Positions 1-7,347 of a stretch of 64,000 bases of DNA are shown here, one piece after another (position 1 is the stretch's first letter; every line of letters starts with the position of its first letter). The notes beneath the pieces were generated by a model. The model saw nothing but the letters and a program-made list of their open reading frames with translations, was not told the DNA's origin and searched no databases. The position numbers and the translations under genes were made by a program. Origin of the DNA: Rhizobium sp. C4. Its GTDB lineage: Bacteria > Pseudomonadota > Alphaproteobacteria > Rhizobiales > Rhizobiaceae. The stretch is from contig NZ_JAJNCX010000003.1 of the NCBI RefSeq assembly GCF_021026315.1, positions 372,001 to 436,000 on the forward strand, in the 5' to 3' direction.

Positions 1-872
1 TCTGCCGCGCGCAGCGTCGAGAAGAGATTGGCCGCCGCCTCGCGCAGGTTGCCGGAAGGGCTCAGATCGAAGATCGCGACCGCCTTGTCGGCATCGACAA
101 TCGTCTGCCCACCGAAATTGATCAGCGCCTCGCCAAGCGACACGCGGGTCGCATTGAGCCGCACCTTGGCGTCGGGCGCATAATGCGATGCGAGCATGCC
201 CGGCGCTTCGATGGCCGCCGTCTGGCTGACATCGCGAAGCACCCGCCCGCCGATGACGCGCTCGATATCCTCGACCGAAAGCCCGCCGGGACGCAGCAGA
301 TGCACGCCCGTCTCGTCCGATTTGACGATGGTCGATTCAACGCCGACCTTTGTTTGTCCGCCATCGAGAATGACGCGCAGCTTCTGGCCGAGATCGTCTT
401 CGACATCGATTGCCGTGGTCGGGCTGATGCGGCCGGATGTGTTGGCGCTGGGGGCGGCAAGCGGCTTGCCGAAGCGGGCAATCAGCTTGCCGGCAAAGCC
501 GGCGGGAACGCGGAGGCCGACAGTCGAGAGGCCGGCGGTTGCCAGCGGATGGATCTCGCTGCCCGGCTTCAGCGGCACGACCAGCGTCAGCGGCCCCGGC
601 CAGAAGGCGAGCGCCAGCTTGCGCGACATCGTGTCGAACTCGCCATATTGCTCGGCCATCGCAAGATCGGAGACATGGCAGATCAGCGGGTTGAAGCGCG
701 GGCGGCCCTTCTTTTCGTAGATGGCGGAAATCGCATAGGGACTGGTCGCATCCGCCGCGAGCCCGTAGACCGTCTCGGTCGGGATCGCCACCGGCTCTTC
801 GCGGGCAAGCGCCTTCAGCGCCGCGTCCATCCCGGCTTCCGCTTCTGTCTCAATGTCGTAGATCGTCGCCAT
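1..872 (-). CDS. sua5: L-threonylcarbamoyladenylate synthase (Sua5/YrdC/YciO), partial at window edge
   Basis: Makes threonylcarbamoyl-AMP from threonine, bicarbonate and ATP, the first step of t6A modification of ANN-decoding tRNAs in the cytoplasm. The visible N-terminal 290 residues hold a full YrdC domain: an early IPTETVYGLAADA stretch, the KKGRPRFNPL segment (K-x-R nucleotide site) near residue 54, and PSANTSG near residue 143. A linker ending in GMLASHYAPDA leads into the Sua5 C-terminal domain, so this is the long Sua5 type rather than the short TsaC type. The start is the ATG at 870-872; the stop lies beyond base 1. No partner gene is visible to its left. High confidence in family; length unknown. 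Confidence 0.93.
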   Translation of the reverse strand, partial: MATIYDIETEAEAGMDAALKALAREEPVAIPTETVYGLAADATSPYAISAIYEKKGRPRFNPLICHVSDLAMAEQYGEFDTMSRKLALAFWPGPLTLVVPLKPGSEIHPLATAGLSTVGLRVPAGFAGKLIARFGKPLAAPSANTSGRISPTTAIDVEDDLGQKLRVILDGGQTKVGVESTIVKSDETGVHLLRPGGLSVEDIERVIGGRVLRDVSQTAAIEAPGMLASHYAPDAKVRLNATRVSLGEALINFGGQTIVDADKAVAIFDLSPSGNLREAAANLFSTLRAA

Positions 873-961
873 GCGCACCCTTCCGTAGGGCTTCACTACA
901 CGCCCGTGCGGTTGAAATGCAATGGATGAGTGGAAAGGCTTTCTGAGCCGTCACTGAAATA

Positions 962-1579
962 TCAGCCGATGGCGCGGATGATGGCGCGCAGCTGCTCGTT
1001 ACGCGCGCCCAGCATCAGCACGTTCTTCATCGCCGTCTTCGGATCATGGGTGCGGAAGAGCAGCCCGTTGCCGCGCACCGCAGTGTTGATCGTCAGCTTC
1101 TTCTTGTCGCCGTTCTGGTCTGCCGCCATGGCGACCGCGAAATACATCCGGCCCTGGCGCGGGTTGATGTGCTCGAAAAAGCTCTCCGACGTTCCGATCT
1201 CGGCCAGAAAGTTCGCGATGTAGAAGCCCCAGGTCACATCGTCATATTCGGCAAATTTCGTCTTGGAGGCCGTCACATGGCAGTAGCCGAGATGCGGGGC
1301 GGCGGCCAGCGTGCGGTGGAAGATCAGCTTGGGAAACTGGATGGCGCGGTGAAACCCGTTCAGCCGCTCATGCGTCGTCTCGCCGGCGCGTTCGAGCCGC
1401 TTGCCGGTAATGGCCGCCACCTCTTCATAGCTGAGATAGCGCTTCTCTTCCTCGACCCAGGTATCTTCAGGCCGGACGATGCGTCCGGTACGCAGAAATT
1501 CCGAATGCACGGCAACAGGAAGCCGTGATTTCTTCTTCATCCTGCTGCTGTCGAAATATCTGAGAACCGGCATGTCCAT
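962..1579 (-). CDS. conserved hypothetical protein of rhizobial type
   Basis: About 205 residues, soluble, with no signal peptide or membrane segment. It is rich in charged and aromatic residues, with a KKKSRLPV-like basic stretch near the N-terminus and a C-terminal ARNEQLRAIIRAIG helix. I do not recognise a catalytic motif. Start is uncertain: GTG at 1591 gives four more residues, ATG at 1579 has a purine-rich GGCGGA five bases upstream and is preferred. It lies alone between sua5 and the acyl-CoA dehydrogenase gene, transcribed away from the latter. It resembles small uncharacterised families restricted to Rhizobiales, but I cannot name one safely. Confidence 0.7.
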   Translation of the reverse strand: MDMPVLRYFDSSRMKKKSRLPVAVHSEFLRTGRIVRPEDTWVEEEKRYLSYEEVAAITGKRLERAGETTHERLNGFHRAIQFPKLIFHRTLAAAPHLGYCHVTASKTKFAEYDDVTWGFYIANFLAEIGTSESFFEHINPRQGRMYFAVAMAADQNGDKKKLTINTAVRGNGLLFRTHDPKTAMKNVLMLGARNEQLRAIIRAIG

Positions 1580-1759
1580 TAAATCCGCCACTCAACCAAC
1601 CCAAATTCTGCCGCAACATGGTTAATCTTTTATTGACCCTGGATTGCTCAGGACTGGAGTGCTGAGCCGGTTTTGCATCGTCTTCGCAGGGTCTGCAGCG
1701 GGCTGAATTCCGCCCTTGACGTTGACGTGCACGTAAAAATAAACTAGCCATTGGACGAA

Positions 1760-1790
1760 TTGACAAACGTGCGCAACACCTTGTGTATGG
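1760..1790 (+). promoter_or_regulatory. possible promoter of the acyl-CoA dehydrogenase operon
   Basis: TTGACA at 1760-1765 followed 18 bases later by TGTATG, 28 bases before the ATG at 1818. The -35 is a perfect match, the -10 is weak, so this is only a candidate. Confidence 0.3.
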
Positions 1791-1817
1791 GCGCGAAAAT
1801 TGTCGGGAGGATTATCG

Positions 1818-3605
1818 ATGTACAAGGCGCCTGTTGAAGAAATCGCGTTCACGCTCAAGCATGTGGCGGGTATCGGCGAAGCCATGGAGCAGGGACTGCT
1901 CGGCGATCTGAGCGAAGATCTGCTGGATGCGATCCTGACCGAGGCTGGCCGTTTTGCCGAAGAGGAAGTCGCACCGCTCGCCGACAATGGCGACAAGCAG
2001 GGCGCGCGCCTCATCGACGGTGCGGTCAAGACGCCGGATGGCTGGGCCGATCTGTACAGGCGCTGGGCCGAAGGCGGCTGGAACGCGCTGGCCTGCCCCG
2101 AAGAATTCGGCGGTCAGCACCTGCCGCAGTCTCTGCACATGGCGACATTCGAAATGTGGAATGCCTGTTCGCTCGGCTTCTCCCTCGGCCCGATGCTGAC
2201 CATTGGCGCCATCGAGGCGCTCAATGCGCATGCCTCCGATGCGCTTAAGGAAAAATACCTGCCGAAGATGGTCTCGGGCGAATGGATGGGGTCCATGAAC
2301 CTCACCGAGCCGGGCGCCGGCACCGATCTCGGCGGCATGAAGAGCCGCGCCGAGCGCCGCCCCGACGGCACCTATCGCATCTTCGGCCAGAAGATCTTCA
2401 TCACCTACGGCGAACACGATTTCACCGACAACATCATCCATCTGGTGCTGGCGCGACTTCCCGATGCGCCCCGCGGCTCCAAGGGCATCTCGCTCTTCCT
2501 CGTGCCGAAATTCTTCGTCAACGATAATGGGTCGCTCGGCGCCCGCAACGACCTGCACTGCCATTCGATCGAGCACAAGCTCGGCATCCACGGCTCGCCG
2601 ACCTGCACGATGATCTATGGCGACGGCAAGTTCGGCGACGAGGCCGGCGCGGTCGGCTGGCTGGTCGGCGAGGAGAACAATGGCCTCGCCGCCATGTTCA
2701 CGATGATGAACAACGAACGCCTCGGCGTCGGCATGCAGGGCGTCGGCATTTCCGAAATCGCCACGCAGAAGGCAACCGCCTATGCCCGTGATCGCCTGCA
2801 GGGCCGTGCGCCCGGCTGGAAGGGCGAGGGCATGATCCCGATCATCGAGCATCCGGACATCGCCCGCACACTGCTGACCATGAGGGCGCTGACCCAAGGC
2901 TCGCGCGCCATCACCTATGCCTGCGCCTTTGCCATCGACATGGCGGCGCGGCTGGAAGACGGCGAGGCCAAGCGCCACTGGCAGGAGCGCGCCAACCTCC
3001 TGACCCCGATTGCCAAGTCCTTCCCGACGGACGCCGGCGTCGAGATCGCCTCGCATGGCATCCAGGTCCATGGCGGCATGGGCTTCATCGAGGAAACGGG
3101 CGCGGCGCGCTACTATCGCGACGTCCGCATCACGCCGATCTATGAAGGCACCAACGGCGTTCAGGCCGGCGACCTTGTCGGCCGCAAGCTCACCCAATCC
3201 GGCGGCAACCATGTGCGCGGCTTCATCGCCGAACTCAGGGAGATTGCCGATCAGGTTCGCGCCTCCAATCTCGTGGGCTTCGGCAACACAGCCGCCAAGC
3301 TCGACGCCTCGATTGCCGATCTGGAAGAAGCCTCCGAATGGCTGCTGTCGACGCTCGCCGCCGGCAAGGCTGCGGACGCCGCAGCCGGTGCGACCGCCTA
3401 TCAGCGCCTCTGGGGCCTGACGCTCGTCGGCAGCTACCTCGCCAAGGGTGGCCTGGTCGATGCCGGCGATGGCCAGCAGCCCGGCCGCATCGCGCTCTGC
3501 CGCTTCGCAGCCGAGAACCTGATTTCGGAAACCGGCTCGCTCAAGGATCGCATCATCAACGGCGCGGATGCGCTGGCTGCCGCGCGCATCCTGCTCGCGT
3601 CGTGA
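1818..3605 (+). CDS. acyl-CoA dehydrogenase (FadE/DmdC-like, long form)
   Basis: Flavoprotein that oxidises an acyl-CoA to the trans-2-enoyl-CoA, first step of beta-oxidation or of a related acyl-CoA pathway. About 595 residues, the length of the large bacterial ACADs with an extra C-terminal domain. Visible are the FAD/substrate segment MNLTEPGAGTDLG (near residue 160), the mid beta-domain, and the C-terminal helical domain with RDVRITPIYEGTNG, where the Glu of YEGTNG is the expected catalytic base. The ATG at 1818 follows GGGAGG with good spacing. The enoyl-CoA hydratase gene begins 20 bp downstream, so both act in sequence. Substrate chain length cannot be read from sequence. Confidence 0.93.
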   Translation: MYKAPVEEIAFTLKHVAGIGEAMEQGLLGDLSEDLLDAILTEAGRFAEEEVAPLADNGDKQGARLIDGAVKTPDGWADLYRRWAEGGWNALACPEEFGGQHLPQSLHMATFEMWNACSLGFSLGPMLTIGAIEALNAHASDALKEKYLPKMVSGEWMGSMNLTEPGAGTDLGGMKSRAERRPDGTYRIFGQKIFITYGEHDFTDNIIHLVLARLPDAPRGSKGISLFLVPKFFVNDNGSLGARNDLHCHSIEHKLGIHGSPTCTMIYGDGKFGDEAGAVGWLVGEENNGLAAMFTMMNNERLGVGMQGVGISEIATQKATAYARDRLQGRAPGWKGEGMIPIIEHPDIARTLLTMRALTQGSRAITYACAFAIDMAARLEDGEAKRHWQERANLLTPIAKSFPTDAGVEIASHGIQVHGGMGFIEETGAARYYRDVRITPIYEGTNGVQAGDLVGRKLTQSGGNHVRGFIAELREIADQVRASNLVGFGNTAAKLDASIADLEEASEWLLSTLAAGKAADAAAGATAYQRLWGLTLVGSYLAKGGLVDAGDGQQPGRIALCRFAAENLISETGSLKDRIINGADALAAARILLAS

Positions 3606-3625
3606 TCGTATCTCGGGAGGAAACG

Positions 3626-4384
3626 ATGACTGACCATATCCTGATCGAACGCCCCGAGGCACATCCGGGCGTTCTCGTCGTCCGCATGAACCGGCCGGAC
3701 AAGAAGAACGCTCTGACGCGGGCGATGTATGAAACCATGGCCAACGCGCTGGTCGACGCCAACAGGGATGACAGCGTTCGCGCCGTCGTCATCTTCGGCG
3801 TTCCCGGCAGCTTCTCCTCCGGCAACGACCTTGCAGACTTCATGGCTATTGCCGTTGATCCGCAGGCCGGCCGCGATGTGAACCGCTTCATCTTTGAGCT
3901 GGCGCGCTTCGAAAAGCCGCTTCTGTCAGGCGTCGATGGTCTGGCCATCGGCATCGGCACGACGATGAACCTACATTGCGACATGACGTTTGCCACCGCG
4001 CGCACCGAATTCCGCACGCCTTTCGTCGATCTGGCGCTGGTGCCGGAAGCGGCCTCGTCGCTCATCGGTCCCCGTGTCATGGGCCATCAGCGGGCCTTTG
4101 CCATGTTTGCCGCCGGCATCGGTTTTTCCGCCGAGGAAGCCCGCGAGGCCGGGCTCGTCTGGAAGGTCGTTGCCGAAGACGCGGTTGAGGCCGAAACCCT
4201 GAAAGCCGCAGATCATCTCGCCTCGCGCCCGCCCAAGGCACTGGCGCTGGCCCGCAAGCTGCTCAAGGGCTCGGTCGGTGAGGTCGAGGCCCGCATGAGC
4301 GAAGAGCTTGTCCATTTCGGCAACCAGCTGAAATCGCAGGAAGCCATGCAGGCTTTCCAGGCTTTCATGAGCCGCAAGAAATAA
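3626..4384 (+). CDS. enoyl-CoA hydratase/isomerase family protein
   Basis: Crotonase-fold enzyme of about 252 residues, likely hydrating the enoyl-CoA made by the upstream dehydrogenase. The N-terminal MNRPDKKNALTRAMYE block, the oxyanion-hole region SFSSGNDLADF near residue 60, and the DGLAIGIGTTMNLHCD block near residue 105 are typical of the family. The two Glu of classic hydratases are not both obvious (FRTPFVDLALVPEAASS carries one), so an isomerase or other crotonase activity is possible. ATG at 3626 has GGGAGG six bases upstream. Same operon as the dehydrogenase, closed by a hairpin terminator. Confidence 0.9.
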   Translation: MTDHILIERPEAHPGVLVVRMNRPDKKNALTRAMYETMANALVDANRDDSVRAVVIFGVPGSFSSGNDLADFMAIAVDPQAGRDVNRFIFELARFEKPLLSGVDGLAIGIGTTMNLHCDMTFATARTEFRTPFVDLALVPEAASSLIGPRVMGHQRAFAMFAAGIGFSAEEAREAGLVWKVVAEDAVEAETLKAADHLASRPPKALALARKLLKGSVGEVEARMSEELVHFGNQLKSQEAMQAFQAFMSRKK

Positions 4385-4416
4385 GCCAAGCGGCGATATC
4401 TCAAGATAGCGGACAG

Positions 4417-4436
4417 GGCGGCGAAAGCCGCCTTTT
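4417..4436 (+). terminator. rho-independent terminator after the acyl-CoA operon
   Basis: Stem GGCGGC (4417-4422) pairs with GCCGCC (4427-4432) across a GAAA tetraloop and runs into TTTT. It sits between the convergent hydratase and exoD genes. Confidence 0.75.
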
Positions 4437-4438
4437 CC

Positions 4439-5092
4439 TTATCCGAGGATGATCTTCTGGACGAAGTAGATCGCTGCCTTGACCATGCCGTAGATCACGC
4501 CACCGGCGATCACCATCGAGACGACGAAGGCGCCGAGCCCGGCCAATGTCCAGACACCATCGCGGCCGAGAATGCCGAAGCAGAAGATGCAGATCGTCAG
4601 CGCCGGCAGCATGTTGCCGAGCGGCACGGGCAGCAGCAGCACGACCGCGAGGATGAGGCAGAGCAGGCCGACGAAATATTCGAATGGCGGCTCGGTGAGG
4701 AAGGACAATCGCATCTTCAAAAGCCGCTCGGCCCAGGCGAGCCAGGGATGCGCCTTGTTGATGATGGTGGCGAAATCCGCGCGCGCCATCGACCGGTCGG
4801 CGATCAGCGCCGGCAGCCACGGCTTCATGCCAAAGGTCAACTGGGCTGCCAGGAACACGAGCGGCGCGCCGAGAATGGCGGACGTGCCCGGCGGCGTCGG
4901 CATGACGTTCGGAAAAGCAAAGACCAGCATCAGCGCGCCGATCGCCCGGTCGCCAAGCGTATCAAGCAGATAGCGGATCGAAATGCGCTCATTGGTCGTA
5001 TCGTCGGCGATCTTCCGCAAGATTCGTGATGTTCTCATCCGCCGCTTTTTGGGAGCCGCTTCCTTCACGATACCTGCCACCTGATCGACCAT
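4439..5092 (-). CDS. exoD: exopolysaccharide synthesis protein ExoD family
   Basis: Inner-membrane protein of about 217 residues. A soluble basic N-terminus (KEAAPKKRRMRTSRILRKIADD) is followed by the ExoD core, with hydrophobic segments around DRAIGALMLVFAFPNVMPTPPGTS, the leucine-rich stretch near residue 160 and the C-terminal VVSMVIAGGVIYGMVKAAIYF. ExoD was described in Sinorhizobium as affecting exopolysaccharide and alkali tolerance; its molecular role is unclear. The start was put at 5092, 20 bases after the stop of the upstream methyltransferase gene; an upstream open frame exists but overlaps that gene. Probably cotranscribed with tlyA and the methyltransferase. Confidence 0.87.
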   Translation of the reverse strand: MVDQVAGIVKEAAPKKRRMRTSRILRKIADDTTNERISIRYLLDTLGDRAIGALMLVFAFPNVMPTPPGTSAILGAPLVFLAAQLTFGMKPWLPALIADRSMARADFATIINKAHPWLAWAERLLKMRLSFLTEPPFEYFVGLLCLILAVVLLLPVPLGNMLPALTICIFCFGILGRDGVWTLAGLGAFVVSMVIAGGVIYGMVKAAIYFVQKIILG

Positions 5093-5111
5093 GTATGCCG
5101 CAATCCTTACG

Positions 5112-6371
5112 CTATTTCTTGGGCCGCTCCAATGCAGCCACGACTTCGACATGCGGCGACCAGAGAAACTGATCGATCGGCGTGACGGAGACCACACGGT
5201 AGCCGCCAGCAACGAGGATCGAAAGATCGCGCGCCAGTGTCAGAGGATTACAGCTTACCGCGGCAATTTTACGAACTGTTGAACGCGCAAGCTCTTTTGA
5301 CTGCGCTTCTGCGCCCGCGCGCGGCGGATCGAAGACAACGGCGTCGAAATGTTTCAGCTCGCTCGTCATCATCGGCCGGCGGAAGAGATCGCGCCGCTCG
5401 GTCGTCAGAGGCTTCAGGCCCTGACGCCTGCGTGCAGCCTGTTCCAGCGCCGCGACGGAGGGCGCATCGCCCTCAACGGCATGAACCTTTGACTGCTGGG
5501 CAAGCCGGAGCGCAAATGTGCCGGAACCGGCGAAGAGATCGGCTACGGCCTTCGCCTTGCCGACAATCCCGCTGACCAGCTGCGCCATGGCGTCTTCCGC
5601 CTCGACGGTTGCCTGCGTGAAGCCGCCTGCGGGAGGGCTCGCCTCGATGTCGCCGAAACGCACGATCGGGCGCGTCGGCTCGATCAGGATTTCGCCATCC
5701 ACGCTGACGCGGGCAATGCCGCGCAGCTTCAGGATGATGGCAATGGCCGCCTGACGCTGCTGATCGGAAAGTTTCGGCATGCCTTCGACGGAAATGTCGA
5801 GCCCGGTCAGCGTTTCCAGCACAGCCATGCGGAAGGCTTCGGCATTGGGCGCCAGCGCCCGGCCGACGATGCGAATGTCATCCAGCCGTGCCACGATCGA
5901 GGGTTTCAGCACGGGACATTCGGAAATGTTGACGATGTGATGGCTGCCGGCCTGGTTGAAGCCGAGCAGCAGTTCCTTCTCGGTCTTGCGCGCCGCAAAG
6001 ACCGCGCGCCGACGCTCGCCGGGATGGGCTGCAACCAGCGCGCCGACGTCGACATCGATGCCCTTGGAACGCAGCGCGTTGATCACAAGCCCGCGCTTGA
6101 ACTCGGCATAGAGCGCAGGATCCACATGCTGCAGCGAACAGCCACCGCAGGCGCCGTTCTCGCCATCGGGGCCAAAGTGCCGACAGACGGGGGCGATGCG
6201 ATCGGGCGAGGGCTCCGTCAGTGCCATGATCGTGCCTTGCGATTTTTCAACCGCGGCCTTCAGCCGGTCACCGGGATGGGCGAAGGGTACGAAGACAGGC
6301 CCGTTGGCCGTTTCAGCCACGCCGTCGCCTTCGGCGCCCAGCCGCGTGATGTCGAGTGTCATTGCGCTCAC
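5112..6371 (-). CDS. class I SAM-dependent RNA uracil-5 methyltransferase (RumA/RlmD-like)
   Basis: Predicted 23S rRNA or tRNA m5U methyltransferase, 419 residues. The N-terminus resembles a TRAM-like RNA-binding domain. A cysteine set CRHFGPDGENGACGGC plus a later Cys (ISECPVL) fits the Fe-S ligands of the RumA group. The Rossmann domain has VADLFAGSGTFAL (SAM), VVFDPPRAGA and the catalytic AVSCNPLTLARD. The GTG start at 6371 overlaps the tlyA stop by four bases (GTGA) and has GGAGG nine bases upstream; an ATG at 6362 is the alternative. Translational coupling with tlyA is likely, pairing two rRNA-modifying enzymes. Confidence 0.9.
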   Translation of the reverse strand: MSAMTLDITRLGAEGDGVAETANGPVFVPFAHPGDRLKAAVEKSQGTIMALTEPSPDRIAPVCRHFGPDGENGACGGCSLQHVDPALYAEFKRGLVINALRSKGIDVDVGALVAAHPGERRRAVFAARKTEKELLLGFNQAGSHHIVNISECPVLKPSIVARLDDIRIVGRALAPNAEAFRMAVLETLTGLDISVEGMPKLSDQQRQAAIAIILKLRGIARVSVDGEILIEPTRPIVRFGDIEASPPAGGFTQATVEAEDAMAQLVSGIVGKAKAVADLFAGSGTFALRLAQQSKVHAVEGDAPSVAALEQAARRRQGLKPLTTERRDLFRRPMMTSELKHFDAVVFDPPRAGAEAQSKELARSTVRKIAAVSCNPLTLARDLSILVAGGYRVVSVTPIDQFLWSPHVEVVAALERPKK

Positions 6372-7117
6372 GCCTTGCGACCTCCAAGCAGATATTCATG
6401 ATTTCCGTCGCCGCCCGCAATCGGGGAGGCGGTGATGCCGAGAGATGTCCAGCCGGGCTGCGTTGTGAGCCACACGGCCATCTCGGCGGCGATGCGTTCG
6501 CCGGTGGAGGCATCCTTGAGAATGCCACCCTTGCCGATCGCCTCGCGGCCTGCCTCGAACTGCGGCTTGACCAGCAGAACACAGAAGGCGCCGGGTGCTG
6601 CCAGCGACAGCGCAGGCGGCAGGGCAAGCTTCAGCGATATGAAGGAGACATCGGAGACGACCGCGCCGATGGAGCGGCCTTCGAGATGTGCCGAATCCAG
6701 CTCCCGCGCATTCAGCCCTTCCAGATTGGCAATGCGCGCATGGCCGACAAGGCTCTCGTGCAACTGATCGTGACCGACATCGACTGCCGTCACATGCCGG
6801 GCGCCACGCTCCAGCAGAACCTGCGTGAAGCCGCCCGTGGAGGCGCCGATATCAAGACAGTCGAGCCCATCGGGCGACAGGCCGAAATGGTCGAGCCCGG
6901 CAATCAGCTTCAACGCCGCGCGCGACACATAGGCCTGCGCCGGATCATCGATCTCGATGGCCGCGGTCGGCGAAACGGTCTGTCCCGGCTTCGTCACCGG
7001 CTTGCCGTCGACACGCACGGTGCCGCGCGCGATCGCGTCGCGGGCGCGCGAGCGGGTCGCAAAATGGCCCTGCGCGACGAGCATCTGGTCGAGCCGCTGT
7101 TGATCAATTGTTGTCAT
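6368..7117 (-). CDS. tlyA: TlyA family RNA methyltransferase
   Basis: About 249 residues. An N-terminal S4 RNA-binding domain (QQRLDQMLVAQGHFATRSRA, then GTVRVDGKPVTKPGQTV) precedes an FtsJ-type Rossmann methyltransferase with CLDIGASTGGFTQVLLERGA as the SAM loop and AVVSDVSFISLKLALP. Family members 2'-O-methylate cytidines of 16S and 23S rRNA; the old 'hemolysin A' label is historical. The ATG at 7117 was chosen because the S4 domain starts directly after it; upstream in-frame codons are not homologous-looking. Head gene of the tlyA - methyltransferase - exoD set. Confidence 0.92.
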   Translation of the reverse strand: MTTIDQQRLDQMLVAQGHFATRSRARDAIARGTVRVDGKPVTKPGQTVSPTAAIEIDDPAQAYVSRAALKLIAGLDHFGLSPDGLDCLDIGASTGGFTQVLLERGARHVTAVDVGHDQLHESLVGHARIANLEGLNARELDSAHLEGRSIGAVVSDVSFISLKLALPPALSLAAPGAFCVLLVKPQFEAGREAIGKGGILKDASTGERIAAEMAVWLTTQPGWTSLGITASPIAGGDGNHEYLLGGRKA

Positions 7118-7245
7118 GCCGCCGTCTTGGCCTGCGTATTGAAACAACGCAAGGAAAATCGGTGTCCGGCGACGTGCCGGCCGTTTGCATTCTCCCTCAG
7201 GCGGCTCGCTAGGTTTCGGTACAAGGCATTGAAAACATACGTCAT

Positions 7246-7259
7246 TTGACAATTGTCAA
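7246..7259 (+). promoter_or_regulatory. FNR/FixK/NnrR-type dyad upstream of the chemoreceptor
   Basis: TTGACAATTGTCAA is a perfect 14-bp palindrome and fits the CRP/FNR-family consensus TTG(A/C)-N6-(T/G)CAA used by FixK/FnrN/NnrR proteins. Its centre is about 95 bases before the chemoreceptor ATG and 135 bases before the tlyA ATG on the other strand, so it could act on either gene. Confidence 0.55.
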
Positions 7260-7347
7260 TTTCGAATTTTAGCATCCCTTAACGGATTCCTTGATAGTGT
7301 CTGAGACCAAAGGCTTCGCTCCCACGCGGAGCGGATGGAGCTTGCCC

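Noticed and set aside
1812-3662. 616-codon open frame antisense to the acyl-CoA dehydrogenase
   Set aside because: It mirrors the codon structure of a gene with clear family motifs on the plus strand; the protein is low-complexity with no recognisable motif.
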